DNA of 64,000 bases from Peptococcaceae bacterium (GCA_023512435.1 JAILZP010000001.1:124001-188000); one strand, 5' to 3'; shown: positions 1 to 8,818, counted from the first letter of the stretch. The notes: a model not told the origin generated them from the letters alone. Numbers and translations are program-made.

Positions 1-762
1 TTTTAACAGTCCCATCTTAAAGCTGGTTTTGGAAAGCTCCTCGTTAAAATAAACTATATCCGCGATGTCCCTCTCCAGCGACATGCTCCCGATCACGCGG
101 CCGCCTGCCGTGACGGGAACCGCGGTAATCAGCACGTGGGCGCCTTCCCTGGGCTGGTGGTAAAGTTCCCTGAACACCCTGGCGTCCCTCAGCGACTCGG
201 TGATCATGAGATTGGAGAAAAATCCGGCGATGGGCCGGCCCAAAATATCCTTCTCCCGGATGCCGTATAAAACCTCGGCCCTGGGGTTCCAGTATTCCAC
301 CTCTTCCCGGTCGTTGATCACACAGATGGCCTCGCTGGCGTATTTCATAAGCGTGTCCAGCTGGGCCCTGCATTTCCGCCACTCCGAAAAAAGCCTTCCG
401 GCCAGGATTTCCGGGGTGATCACCCCGGCCGTATTGCCGGCCCCATCCAGAACCAAAACTCCGCCGGCGCCATCCAGCAGCATGGAAACAACCCGGCCCA
501 GATCATCCTCTTCGCCGGCGGTGACCGGTTCGGACAGGGCGAGGCATTCAACGGCCTTTTTTTCCGGCCGGCCCCGGGCTCTTTGAATTTGCCCCCTGCC
601 GGCCACACCCGCCACTTTTCCGCTGCTTTCCCGGAGTATTGCGGCCTCACATCCCAGGTCCCCCGCCTGCTGCCGCAGCGCCTGCAGCGATATGCCGGCG
701 TCCGCCTGAAAAAATGACCTGGTCATGATTTCTTTTGCCCTGAGTTCGGTCATATCCATCAT
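1..762 (-). CDS. CBS/PAS-domain regulator, N-terminal part (probable sigma-54 activator, cut by window edge)
   Basis: An open frame of 254 codons runs off the left edge of the window. The first ~120 residues look like a degenerate CBS pair (a second 'GVLVLDGAGNTAGVITPEIL'-type strand-helix unit is clear). Residues ~138-240 form a PAS sensor domain ('AICVINDREEVEYWNPRAE', 'IREKDILGRPIAGFF', 'GGRVIGSMSLERDI'). In clostridia this arrangement usually precedes an AAA+ sigma-54 interaction domain and a Fis-type HTH; both would lie outside the window, so the activator role is inferred. The ATG overlaps the livF stop (TAATG), so the gene is probably co-transcribed with the liv operon. Three in-frame ATGs lie at the start. 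A PAS-containing histidine kinase is the main alternative. Confidence 0.75.
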   Translation of the reverse strand, partial: MMDMTELRAKEIMTRSFFQADAGISLQALRQQAGDLGCEAAILRESSGKVAGVAGRGQIQRARGRPEKKAVECLALSEPVTAGEEDDLGRVVSMLLDGAGGVLVLDGAGNTAGVITPEILAGRLFSEWRKCRAQLDTLMKYASEAICVINDREEVEYWNPRAEVLYGIREKDILGRPIAGFFSNLMITESLRDARVFRELYHQPREGAHVLITAVPVTAGGRVIGSMSLERDIADIVYFNEELSKTSFKMGLLK

Positions 763-1505
763 TAATGCATTCCCAGGTAAGCTTTTCTGATCAATTCGTC
801 GCCGGCAAGATCCGAGGCCTCGCCCGAGGCCACTATCTCTCCCGTCTCCAGCACATACAGCCGGCGGGAGACCGACAGGGCCATCTTGGCGTTCTGTTCC
901 ACCAGCAGGATGGTGGTGCCGGAACGGTTTATTTCTTTGATGATGGAAAAAATTTCATTCACCAGCATGGGGGCCAGGCCCATCGAGGGCTCGTCCATCA
1001 GGAGCAGACGGGGCCTGGACATCAGCGCCCGGCCTATGGCCAGCATCTGCTGCTCACCCCCGCTCAGCGTCCCGGCCAGCTGATTTTTTCTCTCCTCCAG
1101 CCGTGGAAACCGTTTGAAAATTTCCCTGACGGTTTCCTTCACCCCGCCGTCCTTCCTGGTATAGGCCCCCATTTCAAGGTTTTCCATCACCGTAAGCCGG
1201 GTGAACACGCGCCTTCCCTCCGGCACCTGGGATATTCCCATTTCCACCACCCTGAAAGGAGGCACCTTGTTCATCACCACTCCGTTGAATTTCACGGTTC
1301 CCCCATGGGCCCTCACCAGGCCGCTCAACGTTCTCAGGGTGGTGCTCTTCCCGGCTCCGTTGGCCCCGATGAGGGCAACGATTTCACCTTCTTCAACCTT
1401 AAAGGAAATCCCCCTGAGGGCCTTGATGCCCCCGTAGGAAACATTCAGGCCGTCGACTTCCAGCAGAGCTATTTCAACCCACCTCCCTGCCGAGATACGC
1501 TTCAA
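762..1505 (-). CDS. livF: Branched-chain amino acid ABC transporter, ATP-binding protein LivF (copy 1)
   Basis: Second ATPase of a HAAT-type importer for leucine/isoleucine/valine or related branched substrates. It carries Walker A (GANGAGKST), the ABC signature (LSGGEQQ), Walker B (LLLMDEPSMG) and the switch His in LVEQN-type context. Length is normal for LivF. The start is doubtful: the only standard in-frame initiator is TTG at 1505, which adds about 11 residues overlapping livG. The family start, just before ALLEVDGLNV, falls on an ATA codon at 1472, one base after the livG stop and 9 bases after a GGAGG. Last transporter gene of the operon livK-H-M-G-F. Confidence 0.95.
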   Translation of the reverse strand: MKRISAGRWVEIALLEVDGLNVSYGGIKALRGISFKVEEGEIVALIGANGAGKSTTLRTLSGLVRAHGGTVKFNGVVMNKVPPFRVVEMGISQVPEGRRVFTRLTVMENLEMGAYTRKDGGVKETVREIFKRFPRLEERKNQLAGTLSGGEQQMLAIGRALMSRPRLLLMDEPSMGLAPMLVNEIFSIIKEINRSGTTILLVEQNAKMALSVSRRLYVLETGEIVASGEASDLAGDELIRKAYLGMH

Positions 1506-2289
1506 TCACGGCGGGGTTGTTCTGCACCTGGTCCGGGGACCCGCCTGCGATCAACATCCCGTAATTCAGAACGGCAACGTAATCAGATATGCTCATGACG
1601 AATTTCATGTCGTGTTCCACCAGCATAACGGTTATTCCCATGCCGCGAATTTTTTCGATCACATCCACCAGTCCCTGCTTTTCCAGGACGTTCATGCCCG
1701 CCGCCGGCTCGTCCAGCAGGATCAGTTCCGGGGATGAGGCCAGGGCCCTGGCTATTTCCAGTTTCCTCTGGTCCCCGTAGGCCAGGTTTTTTGCCAGGAC
1801 GTTGCTTTTTTCGGTCAGTCCTACAACCTCCAGGACTTCCATGGCCCGCCCCCTAATCAGCCCCTCCTCTTCCCTCACCTTTTTAAAGCGGCCCAATGCG
1901 CCGATAAAACCGGCCCTGCTCCTGGTGTGGCAGCCGATCCTGGCGTTGTCGAGGACGGTCAAGTTTTTAAACAGGCGGATGTTCTGAAAGGTCCTGGTAA
2001 TGCCCAGGTCTGTTATTAAATAGGGTTTTCTCCCGGTGATGTCGATATTTTTAAACAGCACCCTCCCCGAGGCCGGCCGGTAGATGCCGGAGATAATGTT
2101 GAAGACCGTGCTTTTCCCGGCCCCGTTGGGCCCGATGAGGGAGAAAATCTTCCCCCTTTCCACCTGGATGTCGACGGATTCCAGGGCGGCCAGACCTCCG
2201 AAGTTGATGCTTACTTGTTCAAGTTTGAGCAATGGCTGCATTGAACGGCACTCTCCCGTCATTTTGGCTGGCTGGCCGGAAACAGGCAT
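1474..2289 (-). CDS. livG: Branched-chain amino acid ABC transporter, ATP-binding protein LivG (copy 1)
   Basis: First ATPase of the importer. Walker A (GPNGAGKST), the long LivG insertion around GITRTFQNIRLF, and Walker B (LILLDEPAAGMN) followed by LVEHDMKFV are all visible. The ATG at 2289 overlaps the livM stop (TGATG) and has GGGAGG 6 bases upstream. An internal ATG at 2241 would remove 16 poorly conserved residues and is the alternative. At 271 aa it is slightly longer than the usual ~255. Confidence 0.95.
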   Translation of the reverse strand: MPVSGQPAKMTGECRSMQPLLKLEQVSINFGGLAALESVDIQVERGKIFSLIGPNGAGKSTVFNIISGIYRPASGRVLFKNIDITGRKPYLITDLGITRTFQNIRLFKNLTVLDNARIGCHTRSRAGFIGALGRFKKVREEEGLIRGRAMEVLEVVGLTEKSNVLAKNLAYGDQRKLEIARALASSPELILLDEPAAGMNVLEKQGLVDVIEKIRGMGITVMLVEHDMKFVMSISDYVAVLNYGMLIAGGSPDQVQNNPAVIEAYLGREVG

Positions 2290-3188
2290 CAGGCGCCTCC
2301 CGACGCCGCGGCCGGCGGTTTTGTCCTTCTTTTCAATCTCCTGAACAGATCTCCCAGGTTGACTCCTCCCAGGATACCGTTGGGACGAAAGACCATCATG
2401 GCCACCATCAGGGCACCGTATATCAGCATACGGTATTCCTTTACGAAGCGCAGGAACTCCGGTGCCAGGGACAGTACGGCGGTGCCGAGGACAGTCCCGG
2501 GAATGCTGCCCAGACCCCCGATAACCACGAAATTGAGCAGTTCAAAAGACTTGGCAAACCCGAAGTCGGACGGGTTGATATACTGAAGGGAATGGGCGTA
2601 GAGCCCGCCGCTGATGCCGGCCAGAAAACAGCCTATGGAAAAGGACTCCACCTTGTACATGAGGGCGTTGACGCCCATGGTCTCGGCGGCGATTTCGTCT
2701 TCCCTGATCGCCGCCAGTGCCCGGCCGAACCTTGAATTGACTATCCGGTACAGGCCCCAGACGGAAAGTATCACCAGGACAAATACAGTGACAAAATCAG
2801 TTTCTTTTGGAATGCCCGCCAGGCCGATGGCGCCGCCCGTGATTTCCATATTGATGAAAAGAACCCTGACGATCTCACCGAAGCCAAGGGTGGTGATGCC
2901 CAGGTAGTCTCCGGTCAGCCTCATGCTGGGAAAGGCCAGCAGGATCCCGCAGAAGGCGGCGATGAGGCCCCCTGCCAGCAGGTTGACCAAAAAAGGTGTG
3001 TGCATCTTCAGGGTCATCAGGGCCGAGGAATACGCCCCTATGCTCATGAATGCGGCGTGGCCGAAAGAGAACTGTCCGGTGTAGCCGGTGATCAGGTTGA
3101 GCCCCAGGGCCGCGATGAGGTATATCCCCATCATGGTCAGCACCTGTTCGTAATACGGGTTGTTGATGATGTCCAGCAAAAATTCCAT
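2289..3188 (-). CDS. livM: Branched-chain amino acid ABC transporter permease LivM (copy 1)
   Basis: Integral membrane permease of 299 aa with the LivM hallmarks: the N-terminal GLNLITGYTGQFSFGHAAFM motif, GDYLGITTLGFGEIVR, and the conserved cytoplasmic ATPase-contact loop around SRFGRALAAIREDEIAAETMG. It pairs with LivH in the membrane and is energised by LivG/LivF. It ends in a TGATG overlap with livG and is separated from livH by only a few bases, so it is translated from the same operon mRNA. Confidence 0.95.
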   Translation of the reverse strand: MEFLLDIINNPYYEQVLTMMGIYLIAALGLNLITGYTGQFSFGHAAFMSIGAYSSALMTLKMHTPFLVNLLAGGLIAAFCGILLAFPSMRLTGDYLGITTLGFGEIVRVLFINMEITGGAIGLAGIPKETDFVTVFVLVILSVWGLYRIVNSRFGRALAAIREDEIAAETMGVNALMYKVESFSIGCFLAGISGGLYAHSLQYINPSDFGFAKSFELLNFVVIGGLGSIPGTVLGTAVLSLAPEFLRFVKEYRMLIYGALMVAMMVFRPNGILGGVNLGDLFRRLKRRTKPPAAASGGA

Positions 3189-3189
3189 T

Positions 3190-4062
3190 CTAAACCTTCC
3201 TCTGGATGGGCATGCCCAAAAGGCCCGTGGGCTTGAAGAGCAGCACCAGGATTAAAAGGCCGAAAGCGATGGCGTCCCGGTAGGTGTCAAACCCCACCGC
3301 CACTCCGAATACCTCGGCCACTCCCAGGAACATGCCCCCGAGCACGGCCCCGGGTATGCTGCCTATCCCTCCCAGGACGGCCGCACAGAATGATTTAAGC
3401 CCAACAGTAACCCCCATCAGGGGGTAAATGGAGTTGAAATACATCCCCACCAGGACGCCTCCGGCCGCCGCCAGGGCCGCCCCCAGGGCAAAGGTAAAGG
3501 AAATTACCCGGTTTACGTTGATCCCCATCAGGCTGGCGGTTTCGTAGTCCTCGGAAGTGGCCCTCATGGCCTTTCCCATCCTGGTGTACTTGACGGTGTA
3601 CTGGAGAAGCAGCATCAGAAGCGCCGCCAGCACCAGGATGATCACCTGCACCTTGGAAAACTGAACCGGCCCGAACACGTAAACCGTGTCCTCTATGACC
3701 TGGGGAAATCCCTTGGGGTTTGGGCCCTCCATCAGGGTCACCAGGGTCTGCAGAAAAATTGAAACCCCGATGGCGGAAATAAGCGGGGCGAGCCTGGTTG
3801 ACCGGCGCAATGGGCGGTAGGCCACCCTCTCGATGAGGACGGCCAGCGGAACGCAGACCGCCATGGCCGCCAGCATGGCCAGGAAAAAATTCACTTTATA
3901 CACCGCCACCATGATCAGGCCGACGAAGGCCCCAATCATGTAAACTTCCCCGTGGGCGAAGTTAATCAGCTGGATTATTCCGTAGACCATCGTATAACCG
4001 AGAGCGATCAGGGCGTAAGTCGACCCCAGGGTCAGTCCGTTTACCAGTTGCTGTAAATACAT
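3190..4062 (-). CDS. livH: Branched-chain amino acid ABC transporter permease LivH (copy 1)
   Basis: Permease of 290 aa with the LivH pattern: LVNGLTLGSTYALIALGYTM near the N-terminus, NFAHGEVYMIGAF, the 'GKAMRATSEDYETASLMGIN' coupling loop and GGIGSIPGAVLGGM near the C-terminus. I place the start at ATG 4062, which has GGAGG at ideal spacing; a longer frame to 4113 would run into the intergenic hairpin. It follows livK after a 75-base gap containing a stem-loop. Confidence 0.94.
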   Translation of the reverse strand: MYLQQLVNGLTLGSTYALIALGYTMVYGIIQLINFAHGEVYMIGAFVGLIMVAVYKVNFFLAMLAAMAVCVPLAVLIERVAYRPLRRSTRLAPLISAIGVSIFLQTLVTLMEGPNPKGFPQVIEDTVYVFGPVQFSKVQVIILVLAALLMLLLQYTVKYTRMGKAMRATSEDYETASLMGINVNRVISFTFALGAALAAAGGVLVGMYFNSIYPLMGVTVGLKSFCAAVLGGIGSIPGAVLGGMFLGVAEVFGVAVGFDTYRDAIAFGLLILVLLFKPTGLLGMPIQRKV

Positions 4063-4082
4063 GGGGAACCTCCCGCAATAGC

Positions 4083-4111
4083 GGCAGCCGCTACAAAAGG
4101 TAACGGCTGCC
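4083..4111 (-). promoter_or_regulatory. Stem-loop between livK1 and livH1
   Basis: Inverted repeat with 12-base arms (4083-4094 and 4100-4111, one G-T pair) and a 5-base loop, lying between the binding-protein gene and the permease gene. No U-tract follows on the minus strand, so it is more likely an RNA-stabilising or processing hairpin that keeps livK mRNA in excess than a true terminator. The second liv operon has a hairpin in the same place. Confidence 0.6.
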
Positions 4112-4137
4112 ACTGCTATCCAGATTATATTTCGGAC

Positions 4138-5322
4138 TTACTTGATGGGAATCACGGTCTTGACCGCGAACTTCCCGTCCTTGACCTCCAGGAGGTATAC
4201 CGGGCTCTTGACGGGTTCGCGGTTGGCGTCCATGGATATGGTGCCGGTTACCCCTTTCCAGTCCTTGGTCTGGGCCAGCTTCTCGCGGAAAACGCTGGGA
4301 TCCGCGCTGTTGGCCGCCTTGATGGCGTCGGCCACCAGCATCACGGCGTCATAGCCCTGGGCCGCGAACATGTCGGGCAGGGCCCCGTTGTTCTTTGCCT
4401 TGTACTTCTCGATGAACTCCTTGGTGATCCCGGTGGCGTTGTTCAGGTCAACGGCAAAGCCGGTGTAAACCATGCTGCCCTCGACGGCCTTCTCGCCCAG
4501 GCCCATCAGTTCATTGCCCAGCAGTCCGTCTCCGCCCACCATCACCTGCTTGAGGCCCTGTTTTCTCATTTCCTTCATGAACAGGGCGCCTTCGGTGTAG
4601 TAGCCGGTGAACACCACTCCGTCAAACTGCTTCTTGCTCAAATTGGTGACCTGGGCGCTGAAGTTGGTGTCTTTTTCCATGATGCTGGCCTCGGTCACTA
4701 TCTCGATGTTGTACTTGGCCAGGGCGTCCTTGAAGATCTTGGTCAGGCTCTCGCTGTAAGCCAGGCCGGTGGTTGTTACCAGGGCCACCTTCTTCCACTT
4801 CAGGTCCTCGGCCAGGTACCTTGTCACGGCCGGCGCGGCCACCGCGTCCAGCAGGGTGTCCCTGAAAATAAAGTTTCCAATCTCCACCACTCCGCTTCCC
4901 ACCGCTCCCGCCGACATTAGAACCACCTTGTTGCTCTGGCATATGGGAGCGGCCAGTTTGGTGATGCCGGTGGTGGGATCGCCGATGACGGCCGCCACTT
5001 TCTGGGTGATCAGCTTCTGAGTCACCGCGGCGGCCTCGGAGGAGTTGCTGCCGTGGTCTCCTTCAACAATCTCAACTTTTTTGCCCAGCAGGCCCCCGGC
5101 CTTGTTGATGTCTTCCACGGCCATCTGGATGCCCTTCAGGGTTTCAATCCCGTAGTGGGCGTGGTTCCCGGTCTTTCCTCCAAGGAATCCTATTTTTATG
5201 GTTTCCGCAGTCTTGGCCGCATCCTTTCCGCCGTCCTTCTGGCCGCCGCAGCCCGCCAGGACCATTGCCGCGGAAATAAGCACCGTCAAAATGATCATTG
5301 GAATCGACTTTTTAAATTTCAT
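4138..5322 (-). CDS. livK: Branched-chain amino acid ABC transporter substrate-binding lipoprotein LivK (copy 1)
   Basis: Extracellular type I periplasmic-binding-fold receptor of 394 aa. The N-terminus is a lipoprotein signal peptide: basic MKFKK, a hydrophobic stretch, then lipobox LAGC with the acylated Cys near residue 24. The mature part opens with TIKIGFLGGKTGNHAHYG and continues with 'GLLGKKVEIVEGDHGSN', typical of Leu/Ile/Val-binding proteins. AGGAGG precedes the ATG. It heads the first liv operon. The ligand cannot be read from sequence; branched-chain amino acids, short branched acids or amides are possible. Confidence 0.93.
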   Translation of the reverse strand: MKFKKSIPMIILTVLISAAMVLAGCGGQKDGGKDAAKTAETIKIGFLGGKTGNHAHYGIETLKGIQMAVEDINKAGGLLGKKVEIVEGDHGSNSSEAAAVTQKLITQKVAAVIGDPTTGITKLAAPICQSNKVVLMSAGAVGSGVVEIGNFIFRDTLLDAVAAPAVTRYLAEDLKWKKVALVTTTGLAYSESLTKIFKDALAKYNIEIVTEASIMEKDTNFSAQVTNLSKKQFDGVVFTGYYTEGALFMKEMRKQGLKQVMVGGDGLLGNELMGLGEKAVEGSMVYTGFAVDLNNATGITKEFIEKYKAKNNGALPDMFAAQGYDAVMLVADAIKAANSADPSVFREKLAQTKDWKGVTGTISMDANREPVKSPVYLLEVKDGKFAVKTVIPIK

Positions 5323-5431
5323 TTTCTCTTTTATTCCTCCTTTTTTCCCGTTTCAAATGGAACTCTCAGGCCATCCCTCACCTCCCGTAAATATGTCACA
5401 CAAAAAAGACTTATTCAACAAAAGTATTTTC

Positions 5432-6343
5432 TTATCCTGCTTTAATCGCCACATCCGAAGCAGATTTTGTGAACAAAAACAATCCCGCAATTATTACCAT
5501 CCCGCCGATAACCTGGAGGGCGCCCGGGACCTGTTGAAAAATCAGCAAGGCCAGAATCGTCGCCCCCGCCGGCTCGCCCAGAATGCTTACAGAAACCACG
5601 GCCGCCCTCACATATTTCAGCGCCCAGTTGAACACCGTGTGCCCGAAGATGGTCGGAACCACGGCCAGGGCCAGAAAACACAGCCAGTCGCCGGCCGGAT
5701 ACGGATAGAGGCTTGCCCCGGCCAATAAACAGGACGGCAGCAGGATAGCGGCGGATGCCGAATAGACAATAAAAACATAGGGGAACAGGGACAGCTTTTT
5801 CCTCAGCAAGCGTCCAATAAGCACGTAAACGGCCACAAAGAGAGCCCCGGAAAAGGCAAGAAAGTCGCCGAAAAGGGCCCTGCCTCCGATCTGAAAATCA
5901 TTTACCCCAACCAGCACGCTGCCGGCGATGGTCACGGCAGCGCCGGCCAGGGCGGATCCCGGCAGCTTTTCCCCCAGGAAAAGGGCCCCCCCGGTAATTA
6001 CGAAAAGCGGCTGCATGGTCACCAAAACGGTTGAACTGGAGATGGAGGTGTAGTTGAGGGAGGTTATCCATACCGCAAAATGAAGGGCCAGAAAAGCTCC
6101 GGACATAACGGCCAGGAGAATATCCCGGATCCCCATTGCGGCCATCTCCCTGCGGCCGCGGGCGTTCAGTGCCAGAGGGGCCAGCAGCGCCACCGTGAAC
6201 AGCAGACGGTAAAAGGCTATCACCAGGGGCGGCGCGGACGACAGCTTGGTAAAGATGGAAGAAAAGGAGACGGCCACCACAGCCAAAAGAACCGCCAGGC
6301 AAGGTTTGATTGCGGGCTGACCGGATTTTTCCAACTTAGTCAC
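5432..6343 (-). CDS. EamA/DMT-family transporter
   Basis: Hydrophobic protein of 303 aa with about ten membrane segments and two EamA repeats (first roughly residues 14-145, second 155-292; each has the 'ALHFAVWITSLNYTSIS' / 'TVFNWALKYVRAAVVS' type signature). Family members export amino acids, nucleosides or drugs, but the substrate is unknown here. It is transcribed toward livK1 but separated from it by ~110 bases, and it may be monocistronic. Confidence 0.88.
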   Translation of the reverse strand: MTKLEKSGQPAIKPCLAVLLAVVAVSFSSIFTKLSSAPPLVIAFYRLLFTVALLAPLALNARGRREMAAMGIRDILLAVMSGAFLALHFAVWITSLNYTSISSSTVLVTMQPLFVITGGALFLGEKLPGSALAGAAVTIAGSVLVGVNDFQIGGRALFGDFLAFSGALFVAVYVLIGRLLRKKLSLFPYVFIVYSASAAILLPSCLLAGASLYPYPAGDWLCFLALAVVPTIFGHTVFNWALKYVRAAVVSVSILGEPAGATILALLIFQQVPGALQVIGGMVIIAGLFLFTKSASDVAIKAG

Positions 6344-6418
6344 TCCAATTCCCGGAAATGATTAAGTATTCGACCAACAACGTCCCTGACCTTTCAAGAT
6401 CCGAAGGAACCGGGCCAT

Positions 6419-6451
6419 AAAAAAGCCCCCCTTGAAGACCGGGAGGGCTTG
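6419..6451 (-). terminator. Rho-independent terminator after the truncated SdpI-like gene
   Basis: On the minus strand a 9-base stem (AAGCCCTCC / GGGGGGCTT, one U-G pair) is followed directly by a run of T. It lies ~30 bases after the stop of the SdpI-like gene and before the EamA gene. Confidence 0.75.
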
Positions 6452-6477
6452 TCTCCGTTGCCTTTCGTTTTCAATGA

Positions 6478-6906
6478 CTATATATCCATGAACAGAATCC
6501 CCAGCGCGGTAATCACGGCCCGGTCCACCGGCATGGGGTATCCCAGAGAATTGGCCAGGATTACCGCGTACAGCCAGATAAAAAACACCACCAATCCCAG
6601 CTTCAAAAACCGGTAAGCGCCCCTGAACCGGGCATAATTCTCCCGCCTGGGGTCAATCCGCGGGGCCAGGACCATGATCAGGTAGATTCCGGCCGTCATC
6701 AGGGGCAGCCCGAAGGCCCCCCAGGTCCTCGAGGAGTATTTGTCCACCTGTCCATGAATGTTCCAGTGGCTGGGAACCGTCTCGGGAAGGTGCGGATAAA
6801 CAAAAATCCCGGCGATGATGGAGGCGGCCGTCAGAGACACAGCCAGCCAGTCGGCCTTTATATCGTCAATGAGACCGTTTTTGGGGTCCCTGTTATTCAC
6901 GCCCAC
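6478..6906 (-). CDS. DUF1648 / SdpI-like membrane protein, C-terminally truncated
   Basis: The 142-aa product has a DUF1648 domain (residues ~15-65, with PETVPSHWNIHGQVDKYSSR) and four predicted membrane helices. It stops at GILFMDI, just where the SdpI-family domain (the part with the 'GNY.PK..PN' motif) would begin; intact homologues are ~200 aa. No SdpI-like sequence follows in any frame before the terminator, so the 3' end was probably deleted. The GTG start (6906 or 6900) overlaps the end of an ArsR/SdpR remnant, preserving the usual sdpR-sdpI order. SdpI-type proteins give immunity to, or sense, a secreted toxin; this one is probably non-functional. Confidence 0.7.
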   Translation of the reverse strand: MGVNNRDPKNGLIDDIKADWLAVSLTAASIIAGIFVYPHLPETVPSHWNIHGQVDKYSSRTWGAFGLPLMTAGIYLIMVLAPRIDPRRENYARFRGAYRFLKLGLVVFFIWLYAVILANSLGYPMPVDRAVITALGILFMDI

Positions 6907-7053
6907 CCTTTTTTCCCTCCCTCTCCTCGACTTCCAGCAGGTCGTGCAGCCAGCTGATCAGGTCCTGAAAAACCGTGGTGTTCAGGAATAGTAATAGTAT
7001 ATGAACTGCCCCTTCCTCTCATCCTGGACCAGGCCGGCCTGCTTCAAAATGCC
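6893..7053 (-). pseudogene. Remnant of an ArsR-family (SdpR-like) autorepressor
   Basis: The minus strand encodes GILKQAGLVQDERKGQFIYY, the wing and recognition end of an ArsR/SdpR repressor. It then shifts frame at a TATTAC/TATTCC duplication near 6990 and resumes as LNTTVFQDLISWLHDLLEVE, the normal C-terminal helix of SdpR-type proteins. The first ~45 residues, including the rest of the HTH, are missing, and no start codon exists. The remnant ends overlapping the GTG of the truncated SdpI-like gene. This is a clear decayed gene, recognised from family sequence knowledge. Confidence 0.75.
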
Positions 7054-7101
7054 AAAATATAGAGGCCGTCAAATTAGACAGCCCCACAGGCAATATTTCA
7101 G

Positions 7102-7884
7102 CTATTTATTGTTGAACGCGGGTTTCCTTTTTTCCAGGAAGGCCCCTATCCCCTCTTTCCGGTCCTCAGTGGTGAACACCAGTCCAAACAGGTCCGCCTC
7201 CAGGGCGATGGCCTTGTCCAGGTCCATGTTCAGTCCCTGGTTGACCGCTTCCTTCGACAGCCTTACCGCCACCGGGCCCCGGGAGGCAATCCTTTTGGCC
7301 ATTCCCTTGCAGAAGCTGATCAATTCCTCACCGGGCACCACGTGGTTGACCAGGCCGATTTTGTGAGCGGTCTCGGCGTCGTACTGGTCCGCCGTGAACA
7401 GTATTTCCTTGGCCAGGCCCGGATTGACCAGCCTCGAAAGCCTCTGGGTGCCCCCGAACCCGGCGATTAAGCCCAGCTGCACCTCCGGCTGGCCGAACTT
7501 TGCCTTGTCCGAGGCCACCCTGATGTCACAGGCCATGGCCAGTTCATTGCCGCCGCCCAGGGCATAGCCGTTGACCGCCGCAATAACAGGCTTGGACATG
7601 TTTTCAACCTTGCTGAAGACCCTCTGTCCCAGCTGGGCGAAGCTCTTGGCCTCCAGCGGGCTGAGCCCGCTCATGTAGGCTATGTCCGCACCGGCCACGA
7701 AGGCCTTGTCGCCGGCGCCGGTGATGATCACCGCCCTCACCTCGCCGTCCTTTTCGACCTCCTCCACCACCGCCTCAAGCTCCCTTAAAAGGTCGGCGTT
7801 CAGGGCGTTAAGCACCTTCGGCCGGTTGATGGTAATCAGGGCTATGTTTTCTTCCTTTTCATAGATAAGATTTTCGTAACCCAT
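7102..7884 (-). CDS. crt: Enoyl-CoA hydratase / crotonase
   Basis: Hydrates crotonyl-CoA to 3-hydroxybutyryl-CoA in the cytoplasm. The 260-aa protein is full length, with the oxyanion-hole segment (AFVAGADIAYMSGLS), the NGYALGGGNELAMACDIR motif carrying the first catalytic Glu, and PEVQLGLIAGFGGTQRL carrying the second. It is the last gene of thlA-hbd-crt, read from the sigma-54-type promoter upstream of thlA. Together with bcd it covers the middle of butyryl-CoA oxidation. Confidence 0.95.
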   Translation of the reverse strand: MGYENLIYEKEENIALITINRPKVLNALNADLLRELEAVVEEVEKDGEVRAVIITGAGDKAFVAGADIAYMSGLSPLEAKSFAQLGQRVFSKVENMSKPVIAAVNGYALGGGNELAMACDIRVASDKAKFGQPEVQLGLIAGFGGTQRLSRLVNPGLAKEILFTADQYDAETAHKIGLVNHVVPGEELISFCKGMAKRIASRGPVAVRLSKEAVNQGLNMDLDKAIALEADLFGLVFTTEDRKEGIGAFLEKRKPAFNNK

Positions 7885-7940
7885 TGTCGGAACCCCCTGA
7901 AATCATTTATCCTTTGTTATTTATTCTGTCTCTTTTTTGA

Positions 7941-8801
7941 TCATTTACCCTCGTACACGTAGAAGCCACGGCCCGTCTTCCTGCCCAGCCAGCCGGCGGC
8001 CACGTACTTGCGCAGCAGCGGGCACGGCCTGTACTTGCTGTCTCCCAGACCCTTGTGCAGCACCTCCATGATGTACAGGCAGGTGTCCAGTCCGATGAGG
8101 TCGGCCAGGGCCAGGGGCCCCATGGGGTGGTTCATGCCCAGCTTCATCACCTGGTCCACCGCCTCCGGGGTGGCTATTCCCTCGTAGACGCAGTAAATGG
8201 CCTCGTTGATCATGGGCAGCAGCACCCTGTTGGAAACAAAGCCCGGAGCGTCGTTCACCTCCACCGGCGTCTTGCCCATTTTTTCGCTGGCCGCCCGGAC
8301 GGCATCAAAGGTCTCGTCGGACGTGGCCAGCCCCCGGATGACCTCCACCAGCTTCATCACCGGCACCGGGTTCATGAAGTGCATGCCGATGACCTTTTCA
8401 GGCCTTTTTGTGCAGGCCGCGATTTCTGTTATGGGCAGGGATGAGGTGTTGGTGGCCAGTATGGTATGGGCCGGGCAGACACCGTCCAGCTCCCTGAATA
8501 TTTTGGCCTTGATGTCCATGTTCTCCACCGCCGCCTCGATGATCAGGTCGCGGTCCCCGGCGTCCCGGAGGGAGGCGGAGGGCTTGATCCGGCCCAGTAT
8601 TTCAGCCTTCTGCTGTTCGGTGATCCTCCCCTTGGCCAGGTCCCTGTCCAGGTTCCTGGTTATAACGCCGGTCCCCTTTTTCACCAGTTCCTCGTTCAGG
8701 TCGTTCAGCAGCACATCGTATCCGGCCGCGGCCGAAACCTGGGCTATTCCCGATCCCATCTGGCCGGCACCGATAACCATTATCTTCTTAATCTCCATCA
8801 C
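7941..8801 (-). CDS. hbd: 3-hydroxybutyryl-CoA dehydrogenase
   Basis: NAD(P)-dependent oxidation of (S)-3-hydroxybutyryl-CoA to acetoacetyl-CoA. The 286-aa protein starts with a Rossmann dinucleotide motif ([14 protein letters not shown]), has the catalytic His in [18 protein letters not shown], and has the C-terminal dimerisation domain with [19 protein letters not shown]. There are tandem ATGs at 8801 and 8798. It lies between thlA and crt with short gaps, as in clostridial butyrate clusters. Confidence 0.96.
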   Translation of the reverse strand: MMEIKKIMVIGAGQMGSGIAQVSAAAGYDVLLNDLNEELVKKGTGVITRNLDRDLAKGRITEQQKAEILGRIKPSASLRDAGDRDLIIEAAVENMDIKAKIFRELDGVCPAHTILATNTSSLPITEIAACTKRPEKVIGMHFMNPVPVMKLVEVIRGLATSDETFDAVRAASEKMGKTPVEVNDAPGFVSNRVLLPMINEAIYCVYEGIATPEAVDQVMKLGMNHPMGPLALADLIGLDTCLYIMEVLHKGLGDSKYRPCPLLRKYVAAGWLGRKTGRGFYVYEGK

Positions 8802-8818
8802 TGTCTTCCCCCTATTCT

